From: Molanna angustata
Taxonomy: Eukaryota > Arthropoda > Insecta > Trichoptera > Molannidae
Length of the DNA: 64,000 nt
Reading direction: 5' to 3'
NCBI GenBank assembly: GCA_963576475.1
Contig: OY754978.1
Location: 17,677,678 to 17,741,677, forward strand
Under the pieces are notes generated by a model, which was not told the DNA's origin, did not search any database, and saw only the letters and a program-made list of their open reading frames with translations. Positions 47,456-57,470 of the stretch are shown piece by piece. Position 1 is the stretch's first letter. Every line of letters begins with the position of its first letter. The position numbers and the translations under genes were made by a program.

Positions 47456-47600
47456 TAAGGAGATGACCGGGAACGACCTTTATTCGGCCGTTGAGCTGCG
47501 TAGGGCAGAGAGGACTGGAGGCGACTAGTTCTGTCCATTAGCGGCCCCATAGATCACGACCCTCAGCATTGAGGAAACAAAGAAGAAGTAGAAAAAGATA
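47456..47600 (+). pseudogene. RTE-type LINE, right part of the split copy
   Basis: Resumes the frame of 46578: 'attaaggagatgaccgg' (I-K-E-M-T-G), then ELRRAERTGGD, and the common 3' end 'cacgaccctcagcattgagg' with an 'aagaagaag' tail. The join DQ|IKEMTG matches the usual RTE wording, so the intervening LINE is an insertion. Confidence 0.7.
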
Positions 47601-48693
47601 AAAAAAATAATTATTTAACGTATATTTAGTTTGATAATAATGATCATTTTTTATAGCGCCGTTTTATGGTAAAATACCATTTAAGCCGCTTTCGCTTATT
47701 TGTTGGTTCTGCGAACTTATGAACCACTTGCAACAATATTTTGAAAATAAAATAAATGATAAATAATGCAATAATAAAAATATAATATGTAGGGTAACCA
47801 TGAGTATTGTATATAAAATTAAAAATAAAACAAACATATATTTCAACTTAGGAAGGTTAACGATGAAAGAATACCTTTGTCATCCTAAGACAATACAAAC
47901 ATCTTGACATTTTTTTTTTTTAATTTGAGAGAGGAATTGATTGATCCTAGATAGTCGGGAAGAATATTGATATTAGTGGAGCCTGAAAACAGTAACTTCG
48001 CTGCCCAAAAGAAGTTTTAGTATTGTCATAAAGTTTAGTGAGTTGCTTAAGTAACAGAGACTGATTCATGACAGTAGTGTACATCTTTGTAAACATTTAA
48101 TAAATAAATATTATGGACATTGATTTTCTTCAACTAAGCTATCGTAGCCTCATTTCATTCAAAAGCCAATAATTCTACGCGTCCAAACATTTATTTAGTT
48201 CAAATTGGTATTGTCTGGTTGTAAAATACACGTTGTCTATGTATATTATGAAGGAACATCGCACATACAACATAAACTCTGTATCTTCTAGAAATTCCCA
48301 GTTTATTTTATTACACTCCTTTGTATTATTTTATTATCTTTGTGCATTGTACCACATTCTCGCGTGATTGGCTGATCCGTTACGGCCAATAAAAATGTCA
48401 CCGGCGCTTTGTCGGACATAAAAAAGTGTTTTCTGTTTATAGTTGGAGATATATAGAGGAATTATTAGATAACGAAAATTGGAAATGGAAAATCGACATA
48501 GTTGTTAACTTCAATGAAATCAAGATAACAATTGATTTAACCACAAAGAATGGGAAATGGCTTTTCGAACGCAAAAAAGGTCCTGCGAGTATTTCTCAAA
48601 CGTTTTCGTACTATTGCCAACAATCTACAAACATCTTATTTAGTATTTAGCTGAAAAACATATTTTTTTTTCGCTAATGACATTTTTAATGAT
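47601..48693. other. Non-coding; one CCAAT-like inverted pair
   Basis: No gene supported. At about 48368-48397 'gattggctgatccg' and 'ggccaataaaa' give facing CCAAT-like boxes upstream of a 74-codon frame (48426-48650) that shows no known domain. Too little to call a promoter. Confidence 0.35.
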
Positions 48694-48707
48694 TATATTT
48701 TTTAGTG

Positions 48708-49146
48708 ATCTCATTTCCACAGCATTTGAAACGAAATGAGGTCACTAAGAAGAGTATGTAATAGAACGATATATGATAGAATAAAAAATGAGGACAAAAG
48801 GAGGGAATGCAAGATGAAGACGAGTATTATAAATAAAATGAAAGTGAATTCCTTGAGGTGGTTTGGACATATTGAAAGAATGAATGATGAACGACTGACC
48901 AAAAAAATATACATGGATGTAAGAGATGGAGTGAATAGTAGGGGCCGCCCCAGAAAGGGATGGCATGACCATGTGAATGATATTTTGAAAGAAGGAAATA
49001 TAAGAAGCTTGAATAATCGACGATCATGTATGAGACGATGCATGAATGTAAAGGAAGCTAGGAATGTATGTAAAAATAGAGGAGTATGGCGCTCGGTTCT
49101 CTCTGCTTACCCCGTAAGGGATATGGCGTGATGGTATGTATGTATG
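48708..49146 (+). mobile_element. RTE-type LINE 3' fragment with 5' inversion and 14-bp TSD
   Basis: Coding remnant 48736-49131 reads MRSLRRVCNRTIYDRIKN, RWFGHIERMNDERLTKKIY, GRPRKGWHDHVNDILKEG and ends VLSAYPVRDMA with no internal stop, then 'gatggtatg' plus (ATGT)n. Direct repeats tatattttttagtg lie at 48694-48707 and 49147-49160. The first ~22 bases (to about 48728) are the reverse complement of the element sequence just upstream of and overlapping the forward part, i.e. a small 5' inversion. Same family as 183-1590. Confidence 0.85.
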
Positions 49147-49191
49147 TATATTTTTTAGTGGTGTAATAATCAAAATAATTTTGTAATAATA

Positions 49192-49390
49192 GTCGGCCTT
49201 CGTGGCTCAGTTGACTGGTATCTGACTGCCGATCCAAAGGTCCTGGGTTCGATTCCCAGTGGAGACACAGTTTTTGATTGTGTTTTCAGTCTGGATCTTT
49301 GAGACGATAAATATCTCCAAGATGTGATAAATTGTTATTAAGTGCGTGTTAAAATTTGACATAATACCTGTTAGTTGCCCGAGAAGTTAC
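49192..49390 (+). mobile_element. tRNA-derived SINE, copy B
   Basis: Box A TGGCTCAGTTGA (49203-49214) and box B GGTTCGATTCC (49246-49256) are followed by the same body as the SINE at 6645 ('cacagtttttgattg', 'gtgcgtgtt', 'gttgcccgagaagtt'). It ends near a short 'aatgaatg' tail. Confidence 0.85.
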
Positions 49391-49411
49391 ATAAAATGAA
49401 TGAATGTCAAA

Positions 49412-49690
49412 ACACTTTTCTTCTTCTTTTCTATGTGTCCTGTCGGGTCCCCCCGATGTTGACGATCACTCGGAAGAAACTTTCACTCACGTCGTTAACA
49501 ACTTACTGTCTGTCAGTATTAGCTCTACTCAAGACTTCAACGTTGCTCACCATGTCGGTCCAGAATATCCTTAGCATTCTTCGCTGAATCCAAATTTCAA
49601 ACGCTTCCAGGCGGTTTATGGTAAAAACCTTGAGGGTCCATGCCATCCTTTGATCATCCTTTGGCGTAGTTTCAGATTAATGTCGTCGTT
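49412..49690 (-). pseudogene. RTE-type LINE C-terminal relic (second RTE family)
   Basis: Minus strand: RLEAFEIWIQRRMLRIFWTD, MVSNVEVLSRANTDRQ, then a deletion and the 3' end with 'aagaagaagaaaag'. It matches the relic at 61441-61870 (RLEAFEMWIHCR...). The FGHI region present there is deleted here. Confidence 0.7.
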
Positions 49691-49924
49691 ACAGAGTAGA
49701 TCAATTTCTCAAAAAAGTATCATGTAGAGAGTGTATACTATGAGTTTTTGTGTGTATGATGTATTATGAAAAGTTTTGTCCTCAGGAAAACTAATACTTA
49801 TTCAGAATAAAAACGTACTTCATAAAAATGTATTTAGGGATTGTCAACCTAAGAAGAAAAAATGTACACTGACTATGTAGTGAAGACACTCGTTGCTTAA
49901 TGTATTCAAAATAAATATTATAAA

Positions 49925-50845
49925 TTTAATTGTTGATTTATCGGAAAACCAACTTTGTCGATACCCAATCACCTACTTAATAATTAGTCTATCTGCTGAA
50001 TAAAAATAAAGACTTTATTTTGAATTGTTGATTTATCGGAAAATCAACTTTGTCGATACCCAATCACCTACTAAATAATTAGTCTGTCTACTGAATAAAA
50101 ATAAATATTATAAATTTAACTGTTGATTTATCGGAAAACACAGTTTTTAATTGTGTTTTCAGTCTGGATCTGTGAGACGATTAATATCGTAAGTCTCCAG
50201 AATGTGGCAACTTGTTATTGGGTGCGTGTTAAATAATATTTGACATAGTACCTGTTAGTTGCCCGAGAAACAATATTAAATAAATAAATAAACAAATAAA
50301 TAAAACCAACTTTGTCGATACCCAATCACCAACTAAATAATTAGTCTGTCTACTGAATAAAAATAAATACTATAAACTTAATTGTTGATTTATCGGAAAA
50401 CCAACTTTGTCGATACCCAATCATCTACTAAATAATTAGTCTGTCTACTGAATAAAAATAAATATTATAAATTTAACTGTTGTTTTATCGGAAAACTAGC
50501 TTTGTCGATACCCAATCACCTACTAAATAATTAGTCTGTCTACTGAATAAAAATAAATACTATAAACTTAATTGTTGATTTATCGGAATACCAACTTTGT
50601 CGATACCCAATCATCTACTAAATAATAAGTCTGTCTACTGAATAAAAATAAATATTATAAATTTAATTGTTGATTTATAGGAAAACCAACTTTGTCGATA
50701 CCCAATCATCTACTAAATAATTAGTCTGTCTACTGAATAAAAATAAATATTATAAATTTAATTAATGATTTATCGGAAAACCAACTTTGTCGATACCCAA
50801 TCACCTACTAAATGATAAGTCTGTCTACTGAATAAAAAAATAACA
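49925..50845. repeat. Minisatellite, 95-bp unit, 8 copies, interrupted by a SINE
   Basis: Units start at about 49931, 50026, 50121, 50382, 50477, 50572, 50667 and 50762, a regular 95-bp step except where a SINE adds 166 bp. Unit pieces: 'tgttgatttatcggaaaac', 'caactttgtcgatacccaat', 'attagtctgtctactgaat'. Copies differ by a few substitutions. Confidence 0.92.
50139..50303 (+). mobile_element. SINE 3' fragment inserted in the 95-bp minisatellite
   Basis: This contains the body of SINE copies A and B ('cagtttttaattgtgttttc', 'gtctccagaatg', 'gttgcccgagaa') without the tRNA head, and ends in (AAAT)n. It splits a repeat unit after 'ttatcggaaaa'; the unit resumes at 'ccaactttgtcg'. An aaaac at both edges may be a short target duplication. 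Confidence 0.85.
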
Positions 50846-51249
50846 AATGTTTGTATATTCGCTGTGTTAAAAATAATACACTTTTTTAGCTTGCTTTTTT
50901 GATGCCGATATAATACAAACATAAATCATTCGATTTAACAAAAAGTGATTTTTAATAATGAAACGTGGCGTTTGTTTGCCAACACTACAAGAATTATTTA
51001 CCTTTATCTGTGAAATGTCAAGTCACACTTTCAATTATATTTAAGTCGACGTAAAATATGATTAATGTGAAAAGATAACTAGCGAATGTTTTGTAATATT
51101 CACAAAAAATAACACAATATCATTCAAAATAGTCTTTGAAATTTCATTATTTTCATTTGAATACACGAAAGTGCTTATTTTTAAAACAAATTTCGAAAGA
51201 TTCTCGAATAAAATTTACTATCTTTATTACAAATACCCACCTATTTTTT
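50846..51249. other. Non-coding, nothing recognised
   Basis: AT-rich sequence with no recognisable feature. Confidence 0.45.
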
Positions 51250-52038
51250 TATAAACTAGTTGCATGTAACACATGAGATCCAACTGTCGATAGCGATAGT
51301 ATGTATAGTTGAAGAATAAGTACCAAACTATAAACCCATATATACAAATTATTTAATATTTTAAGATATTTGGTTTTCTATACAACACTTGAACCTAGGT
51401 ATGTATGTCAAGATAGGATAGTATGGAGATCAGTCCTTTGATCCTACCCAGAATATGAAAACAGCATGATGGTATGTATGTATGTTTAGAGATTAGTATC
51501 AAACAACTAAGTCTTCTTAGATATTGTGTATAGGCGACTGCCATACAATTTGTATGAAACAATGTCGTCACTAAATTCAATTTTTATAAAAATTGTTAAA
51601 AAAAATTTGAGATGTGCTAATACAATGTTTTAATATTTTTTATATAAAATTAAATTATCTAGTTGGGGTGTTTCGGCTTTTTTCGATATTTAAAAAAAAA
51701 TTCGAAATATAGGCAGTTAAACTCATAAATTTATCATAAAAAAAATATTTTTCTTAATAAAAAATGTTTGAGAAACCCTGGAATTTTCAATTTGAGATTT
51801 TGTATTTGTCTATGTTTATACCAATTTTCAGCGTTCTAGTTTTTATGGTTTCTGGGATATATGGAAAAATAAACCAGAATTTCAAAAATTAATTACCCCT
51901 GACTGAAACAAAAATTCACAATTCTGAGTAAAAAGTTTTGTAATCCTATAACTATTTATATATTCTGAAAATTTGGGCTCTGTAAATTGAGCGGATCAAA
52001 AGTTATAAGGGACACACACACACACACCCACATACACA

Positions 52039-52125
<87 letters not shown>

Positions 52126-52324
52126 CTCACATAATATGTTCTACTCCGAATTCTGAGTAAATCCATGTACTGGAACATATATGGTGCGAGGCCTCTAGTT
52201 GGTGTTATTAGCATGCAAAAAGTCAACTACGCCATACAAAATGTTTCTTCATACACGCATCTTGGCTTAATAATGTCGATTCATTCAGAGAATTGAATTC
52301 TCATGAACGAATCGACAGTTGGAT
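51250..52324 (+). mobile_element. Helentron/HINE-like repeat, copy 3
   Basis: The inverted relative of 13614-14358. It starts 'ataaactagttgcatg', has the subterminal repeat atccaactgtcga at 51278-51290, a long (CA)n tract (about 52012-52122) and ends in a hairpin (52275-52316) followed by the exact complement of the 13-mer (52312-52324). An internal 'gatggtatgtatgtatg' near 51470 resembles an RTE tail. The minus-strand frame over (CA)n is an artefact. Confidence 0.65.
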
Positions 52325-53180
52325 TATAATACATCGACAGTTTTTTTACTTAAACCCCATAAAGTATATTTTAGAGGAAAGTCATTTTTAAGTATTTTTT
52401 TATTTATTTATTTTTAATATCTTCCAACCAACCATATTCATTATGGTATGTAATAATTTATGTATGGAGATGAAAATTGTTTTATTGAATATTTTTATAC
52501 ATAATATATACTATTCTTTGTACATTGTTAACTTCAATTTGAAAAAATAAAAATTTAATAAAATAAAATGTCATGCGATCAACGTGATTTTAATATCAAA
52601 AGAGGACAATACTTATATACTAAAAAATATTAATAAACACTTCCTTGCACCCTGCACCCTGCGCAAATTTATATAAATTTCTCTTTTGCTGGGGATAAAT
52701 CTATGTTGAAAAATATAAAAAAAATAATGAAATAAAACAGCTGATTCAACATATAAAATTAGGTCTCGATTGTTTCATTATTCTACTTATTGTACTAGGT
52801 AAACATTTTATTAATTTCGATTGATAATGGAATTCTACCAAAGTCATAAATTATAACTCAATCTTTTGACAAATTAATTTCTCAATAGAAACGAATGGAT
52901 ATAATAAAACTGGGAATTTAAGGCACCTACAGGGCTTACAACCTGTCATCGGCTGCTTAATATGATCACATTAAGCGCTTGAGCAACATGCACCAATTAT
53001 GCATTGTATCGAGTTCCCTTATCAATCTAGTACTTCAAAATATATTGATAAAATCATCGCCATCTTTTCTAACAAAAAATTCTCGCAAAAAAATTTTCTA
53101 ACGCCATTTTTTGAGAAATTGGTTCGTTAACAATGAAAGCAACGATCCTTATATGTTATGAAGTGACAATGCTATTGCAT
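51250..53180 (-). repeat. Composite dispersed repeat, inverted copy of 18.80-20.67 kb
   Basis: Read on the minus strand from 53180: 'gttgctttcattgtt', 'ttctcaaaaaatggcgtta', 'gcataattggtgcatgttg', 'agccgatgacagg', 'tctattgaga', then the HINE-like hairpin end. The order and orientation match the plus-strand copy. The spacing between parts differs. Confidence 0.5.
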
Positions 53181-53435
53181 AGGTTTTTCCTCTGAATCTC
53201 GTCAGATTTATTAGTGTATGCAATCATAAATTATTGGAATGATTCAATAGTGCGAAAATGTTTATTAACAACTCAATGAATTATTTTTTCTATATTTTTT
53301 AAATTAGTAAATATTACCTATAGGTATAATCTCTTTTTTTAGGTACGTGGTGATTTTTCGAACCCCACGATATTATATTTTGATGAATTTTGACTCAAAC
53401 GACAAAAATTATATCCGATCGCCATGATAGTAAAC

Positions 53436-53447
53436 TCATTTGACACT
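53436..53447. repeat. 12-bp target-site duplication, left copy
   Basis: tcatttgacact, repeated exactly at 53693-53704, flanks the palindromic insertion. The left arm of the palindrome begins at the next base. Confidence 0.75.
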
Positions 53448-53692
53448 TTAAATTTAAAGATATAACTTTGTATTAACCACGTTTTTTGGTTGAAACGATG
53501 CGACCGGTTTCGGAACTAACCGTTCCCTCATCAGGCTAACTTTCAACTGAAAGTTAGCCTGATGAGGGAACGGTTAGTTCCGAAACCGGTCGCATCGTTT
53601 CAACCAAAAAACGTGGTTAATACAAAGTTATATCTTTAAATTTAATTTGTTAAATATGAACCACAAAGTTAACATTCAAACATTTGAAAATA
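53448..53692. mobile_element. Palindromic PLE-derived insertion with back-to-back hammerhead-like motifs
   Basis: Arms 53448-53545 and 53548-53645 are perfect reverse complements (98 bp each) around a 2-base spacer. Each arm, read outward from the centre, has CCTGATGA, stem GGAAC/GTTCC with loop GGTTA, GAAAC, then CGGTC, the order of the hammerhead core (CUGANGA, stem II, GAAA, NUH). Outward from there come 'gcatcgtttcaacc' and 'acgtggttaatac'. A 47-base AT-rich piece (53646-53692) completes the insert before the right TSD copy. There is no coding sequence. Hammerhead motifs are reported at PLE ends; assignment to PLE is inference. Confidence 0.7.
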
Positions 53693-53704
53693 TCATTTGA
53701 CACT

Positions 53705-54320
53705 GCTTAAAAGGCTGAATATAACGATATTATGTATATGATTCATTATCGATCAGTATGTCGTTCAAGTCAAATAACAGTCGATATAGATTTTCCTATC
53801 TCTATGGTTCACCATTCATTCTGACGATGCTCGTCGACGAGCAAAATTAATATCTGACAATCGTGCCAAAGATAAAAAAAAATACTTCATTCACTATCAA
53901 AAGAGATTAATCAATAAATGACAGGTACATTATTTTATTTTTCAATGTAGGACAAAATTTTTACATTGGATGTAACGAGATACAACAAAAAAGGATAGCT
54001 CAACCACATAAAATGGAAAGCGGAAATGTAAGAATCTTGAACACTAGTTATATTTGAAAAACTAGCTGTAATCACTTTTTATGAACACTTGTTGGCAACA
54101 TCGAAAGAATATCTTATTTAGTTATTTTTCTTTTCTTTTTTCGCTTGAATTGTCTATGTGATATTAATCTGTGGAACAATGATGTTCGCTAACTTTCTTA
54201 AAAATATGTAATGGCGGTTTTGTTCCAAAAATAAATAATTAAATAACATGTGAATATTCATTTTGTTTTATTTTTATTTTGTTCATTAGGATGATTTAGG
54301 TTTTGCGATTTTTTTTATAT
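53705..54320. other. Non-coding, nothing recognised
   Basis: AT-rich sequence with no recognisable feature. Confidence 0.45.
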
Positions 54321-54335
54321 TTTTGCTTGGGTTGT

Positions 54336-54971
54336 TCTTCCCCCACCACCACCCGTTCTGCTTATGGGGACTAATAACGGCCCCTTGCAAAACTCTGAAA
54401 GAACACATAAAGAACATACGAAGAGTCCGGAGAACTCTAAAACCTTGCAGACACTGCACTTAATGTGCCAAAGAGAGCTAATCATGTTGAAACAACTGGC
54501 TCACTGCTCAGTGATAGTGAAGATAATAGTGCACCGAATTTAAGACAGAAAGTCTTGAAAGCCCTAAAGTTGCTCTTCGTGGCTACAAGGTCCGCATGTC
54601 CAATGGGTCCAAAGAAATTCCCTCGGACATCGTCGTAGAGTTCTCGTCGGAATGTTGACACGGAGAAGTTAGTGCATTCCCATAGGATATGCTCAGAAGT
54701 CTGTTCAGGGTTATCACAAAGCTGACATGAGGACGAATCGGATAAGTGAAAACGAAAGAGATAACTTTTGAAACTGCCGTGTCCAGTAAGGAATTGCGTG
54801 GTCCAATAATCGGGAACAATCCACGAGGAAAAAATTCGAGTCCTCACATCAGGAAGAAATAAAAATGTCAGTCTGCCCACGGAAGAAGAAGACCAGCGAC
54901 GTTGCCAAGCATCTAAAAGAGAACTCCGGGCCAAGTTCTCAATCTCTCCACGAACTGTGGGTAAATTTACA
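54336..54971 (-). mobile_element. R1-clade LINE, 5'-truncated, with 15-bp TSD
   Basis: Exact repeats ttttgcttgggttgt at 54321-54335 and 54972-54986 flank a 636-bp fragment. On the minus strand it carries the C-terminal end of an R1-clade ORF2 and a C-rich 3' UTR ending at 54336. There is no poly(A) at the 3' edge, which is acceptable for R1-type elements. Confidence 0.82.
54482..54934 (-). pseudogene. R1-clade ORF2 C-terminus with zinc-knuckle
   Basis: The frame (150 codons, without a natural start) reads LLDAWQRRWSSSSVGRLTF, 'FLPDVRTRIFSSWIVPDYW', TTQFLTGHGSFKSYLFRF and CQLCDNPEQTSEHILWEC. The W-x-x-RW...GR start, LTGHGxFxxYLxRF and the C-x2-C-x7-H-x4-C knuckle are standard for the post-RT end of R1-clade LINEs. 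The reading frame is open to its stop, so the copy is not old. RT and endonuclease are missing through 5' truncation. Confidence 0.82.
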
Positions 54972-54989
54972 TTTTGCTTGGGTTGTCAA

Positions 54990-56364
54990 GTTTTTTCAAA
55001 AATCTTGTTTCCATATCAATGTAAATATTTGTGTATGTTCCTTAGTATTTTGATGCCTAGATTAAGATTTACATAGTGTTTTAGTAAGTCTGTTCTTATG
55101 TGTTGTGAAATGTTACTAACTTCAAAACTCGACAAATTGTCCATTGAAGATGGGATACATAAATATGCACTTATCCATTAAATATTATATGTATTTTTTA
55201 TTGTTTTTTTTTTAATAAATAAATAGACGAGACAGTACTTGAACGCAAATGAAGCGACGGATTGTTGTCAATATACAAAAAAATATGGCATTTGGTTCTC
55301 TCTGCATTCTTCATAAAAGACTTGGCGTGATGTTATAATAATAATAATAAAACATTTATTGAGACAAAAAGAATAATATTAAAAAAAAAAACTTATGAAT
55401 AATTCGGTCTGTACGTGCCTTTATATCTGAAGATATTTAAAATATATGAAAATAAATAAATAAAAAACATTACAACTACATACTCAAATATAAATACATG
55501 TCATTCGCTCAATATCCATGTATGGGAAAAGCGTCATAATCGTCAACGCAAAAAAATCATCGCCTCAAATACATGTGTACATGTTATATTTTCAAAATTG
55601 CTGGGGTGTTAATAAGAATATTGTTAACATGGTCGTACCAATACCAATGGACTTCTTGACCAAACCCTCTCTCAATGACATCATGTTTTTAGTTTTGATA
55701 TGATATGAAAAATTTTCCGTTTTATTGTAGGCAAGTATACTATAGGAGACGGTACATTCCAGATTGAATTACTAAAAAATTAAGAAAATCTAGAAAGGTA
55801 TTTTATGTCATCCTGTATTATTTATATAATAATAAAATATTCTTCTTTGATAAATCCCAACATATATCTAGCCTGATATATTTCCTGCCTGCCCAGAGAT
55901 AAAGCTAAAAGCATTTTAAATGAAAATTTCACGTTCGAGCTAACACAACACATTTTACACAGACGCCATATCTGCACGGAATATTCCTCGCACGGAATTC
56001 TCCGCTCAAACATTCTTACATATTTCATAGACAAAAGTGCTTTTTAAATGTGCGAAATGTTTCTTATGGGTTTGTAGTTGTTCTACGAATCATAAAAAAT
56101 ATTAACCCTAAAAAATCTTTAGATACATACATACATCTCATACATAGACATAGGAAGCTGTGGAGGTTTCAGAGGGAATCATATGTCCATTATTGGACAA
56201 AATAGCACTGATATGTATGATGGTAAATATCCTTGAACACGTGGACATCGACAGCCTTGGCATAAGTGGTAAGCCATGTGACTTCAGTGCCGACATCTTA
56301 GTATCCATTCCTAACACGATAGAGGGGAAAAAACAAAGAATTTAATAAATAAGTTAATTGTGTT
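54990..56364. other. Mostly non-coding; RTE-type tail remnant at 55284-55340
   Basis: At about 55284-55340 'atggcatttggttctctctg' and 'gacttggcgtgatgtt' followed by (AAT)n is a degenerate 3' end of the RTE family of 183-1590 (plus strand). Nothing else was recognised; short frames at 55518, 55822 and 56160 show no domain. Confidence 0.45.
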
Positions 56365-56500
56365 CACGACACGAATGAGCTAAGAGAGGCTTTTTGTAAT
56401 ATACAGTAAGCTAATACCAGTGGTTTAGCTTACTGTATATTAAGTAGTATTATTTATAAACTCCAAATTTAGATATTTTTCCAGGGATTCGTGTCTTGTG
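56365..56500. repeat. Small foldback element with perfect 17-bp hairpin
   Basis: aatatacagtaagctaa (56398-56414) and its exact complement (56425-56441) enclose a 10-base loop. Outer segments 'cacgacacgaat' (about 56365) and 'attcgtgtcttgtg' (about 56487) are also roughly inverted, suggesting a 136-bp non-autonomous element. Confidence 0.6.
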
Positions 56501-57155
56501 TTCGTCAAGGTTGCCTTAAAATATACATATGTGTTTTTCATTTGTACATCCTTTCACTTTACTTCACATAGTCAGTACTGGTATTTCCTAATCGATTTTT
56601 AAACTAATTTCCCGACTAGTACGAGCTTGGAAACTTTCAGAATTTGTGTATAACCGATCATTTGATATTTGGATAAAATTGAACAATTTTGTATTTCTGA
56701 ACTTCTATCGATTTTAGTTTTTATTAACTTTAATTGTTGTTCATTTCAACGTGAAGAAAACTGAAAAGAGCTTCGTATTTTTTTTTAATGACTTACTAAT
56801 GTTCTATTCTTGATTATACTATAAGGTATCCTTGGTGATCAGTAAGATTTTGAATGAATTTGTTCCACACTGCATTCAAAATCTTTGTCAAAAGCATATG
56901 CCATCAAAAACACATCATACATTGAGTTAGTTTGGATCATAGATCATACGAAAAGTAAATACAGTGCAGCAATTCTTAAAGACAATTGGAAAGAGCCAAC
57001 GAAGCAGCTTATTATGAATGTGGTTTTTTTCTTTAACATATCTGTTAATTGGAATAAATTTCCCTCTGACATAAGTGGAACGAAATGTTTTAAGGTTTTC
57101 AGTAGATTAGTTAAGACTTTTGTGTTTACAAACCGAATGCTCCATAATTTTGTTG
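56501..57155. other. Non-coding, nothing recognised
   Basis: The plus-strand frame starting at 56885 becomes recognisable only after about 57157, where the LINE relic begins. Confidence 0.4.
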
Positions 57156-57470
57156 TAACACATAGAGCCATGGAAAAGAGAATACTGGGTATTTCCTTGA
57201 GAGATGGGAAAACCAATTTGTGGATAAGAGAGAAAACCAAAGTAACCGACGTTGTCCAAAAGGTTATCAACCAGAAATGGAGCTGAGCAGGACACGTCGA
57301 CCGAAACGAAGATTCCAGATGGACTATAAAGTACTGAAATAGCGACCTAGAACGATCAAAAGACGTATTGAATTGTATCAAATAAGGCGGCACACGGTGG
57401 AGAGATGTGGAGATCTGTAGATCTATGTCCATTACTGGACGAAGGACGGCTGACAAAAGAAAGAAAGTAT
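57156..57470 (+). pseudogene. RTE-type LINE C-terminal relic (third RTE family)
   Basis: Plus strand: THRAMEKRILGISLRDGKTN, REKTKVTDVVQKVINQKW, stop, then GHVDRNEDSRWTIKYW and GGTRWRDVE, with the end 'atgtccattactggacgaag'. This matches the RTE words TQRAMER-x-LG-x-SLRD, R-x-x-TKVTD, WAGH and RWxDD, and the common 'atgtccagcagtggacg'-like 3' end. Stops and indels are present. Confidence 0.75.

Noticed and set aside
48368..48650. Promoter plus small gene from facing CCAAT-like boxes
   Set aside because: No initiator or TATA context, and the following 74-codon frame shows no family features.
49925..50845. Regular 95-bp (and ~110-bp at 2.7 kb) spacing as a CRISPR-like array
   Set aside because: Whole units repeat with no variable spacers, and the genome is eukaryotic.
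51996..52226. Val/Cys-repeat frame on the minus strand
   Set aside because: Direct translation of the (CA)n microsatellite.
56944..57456. 170-codon minus-strand frame
   Set aside because: Shadow across the RTE relic read on the plus strand; no motif of its own.
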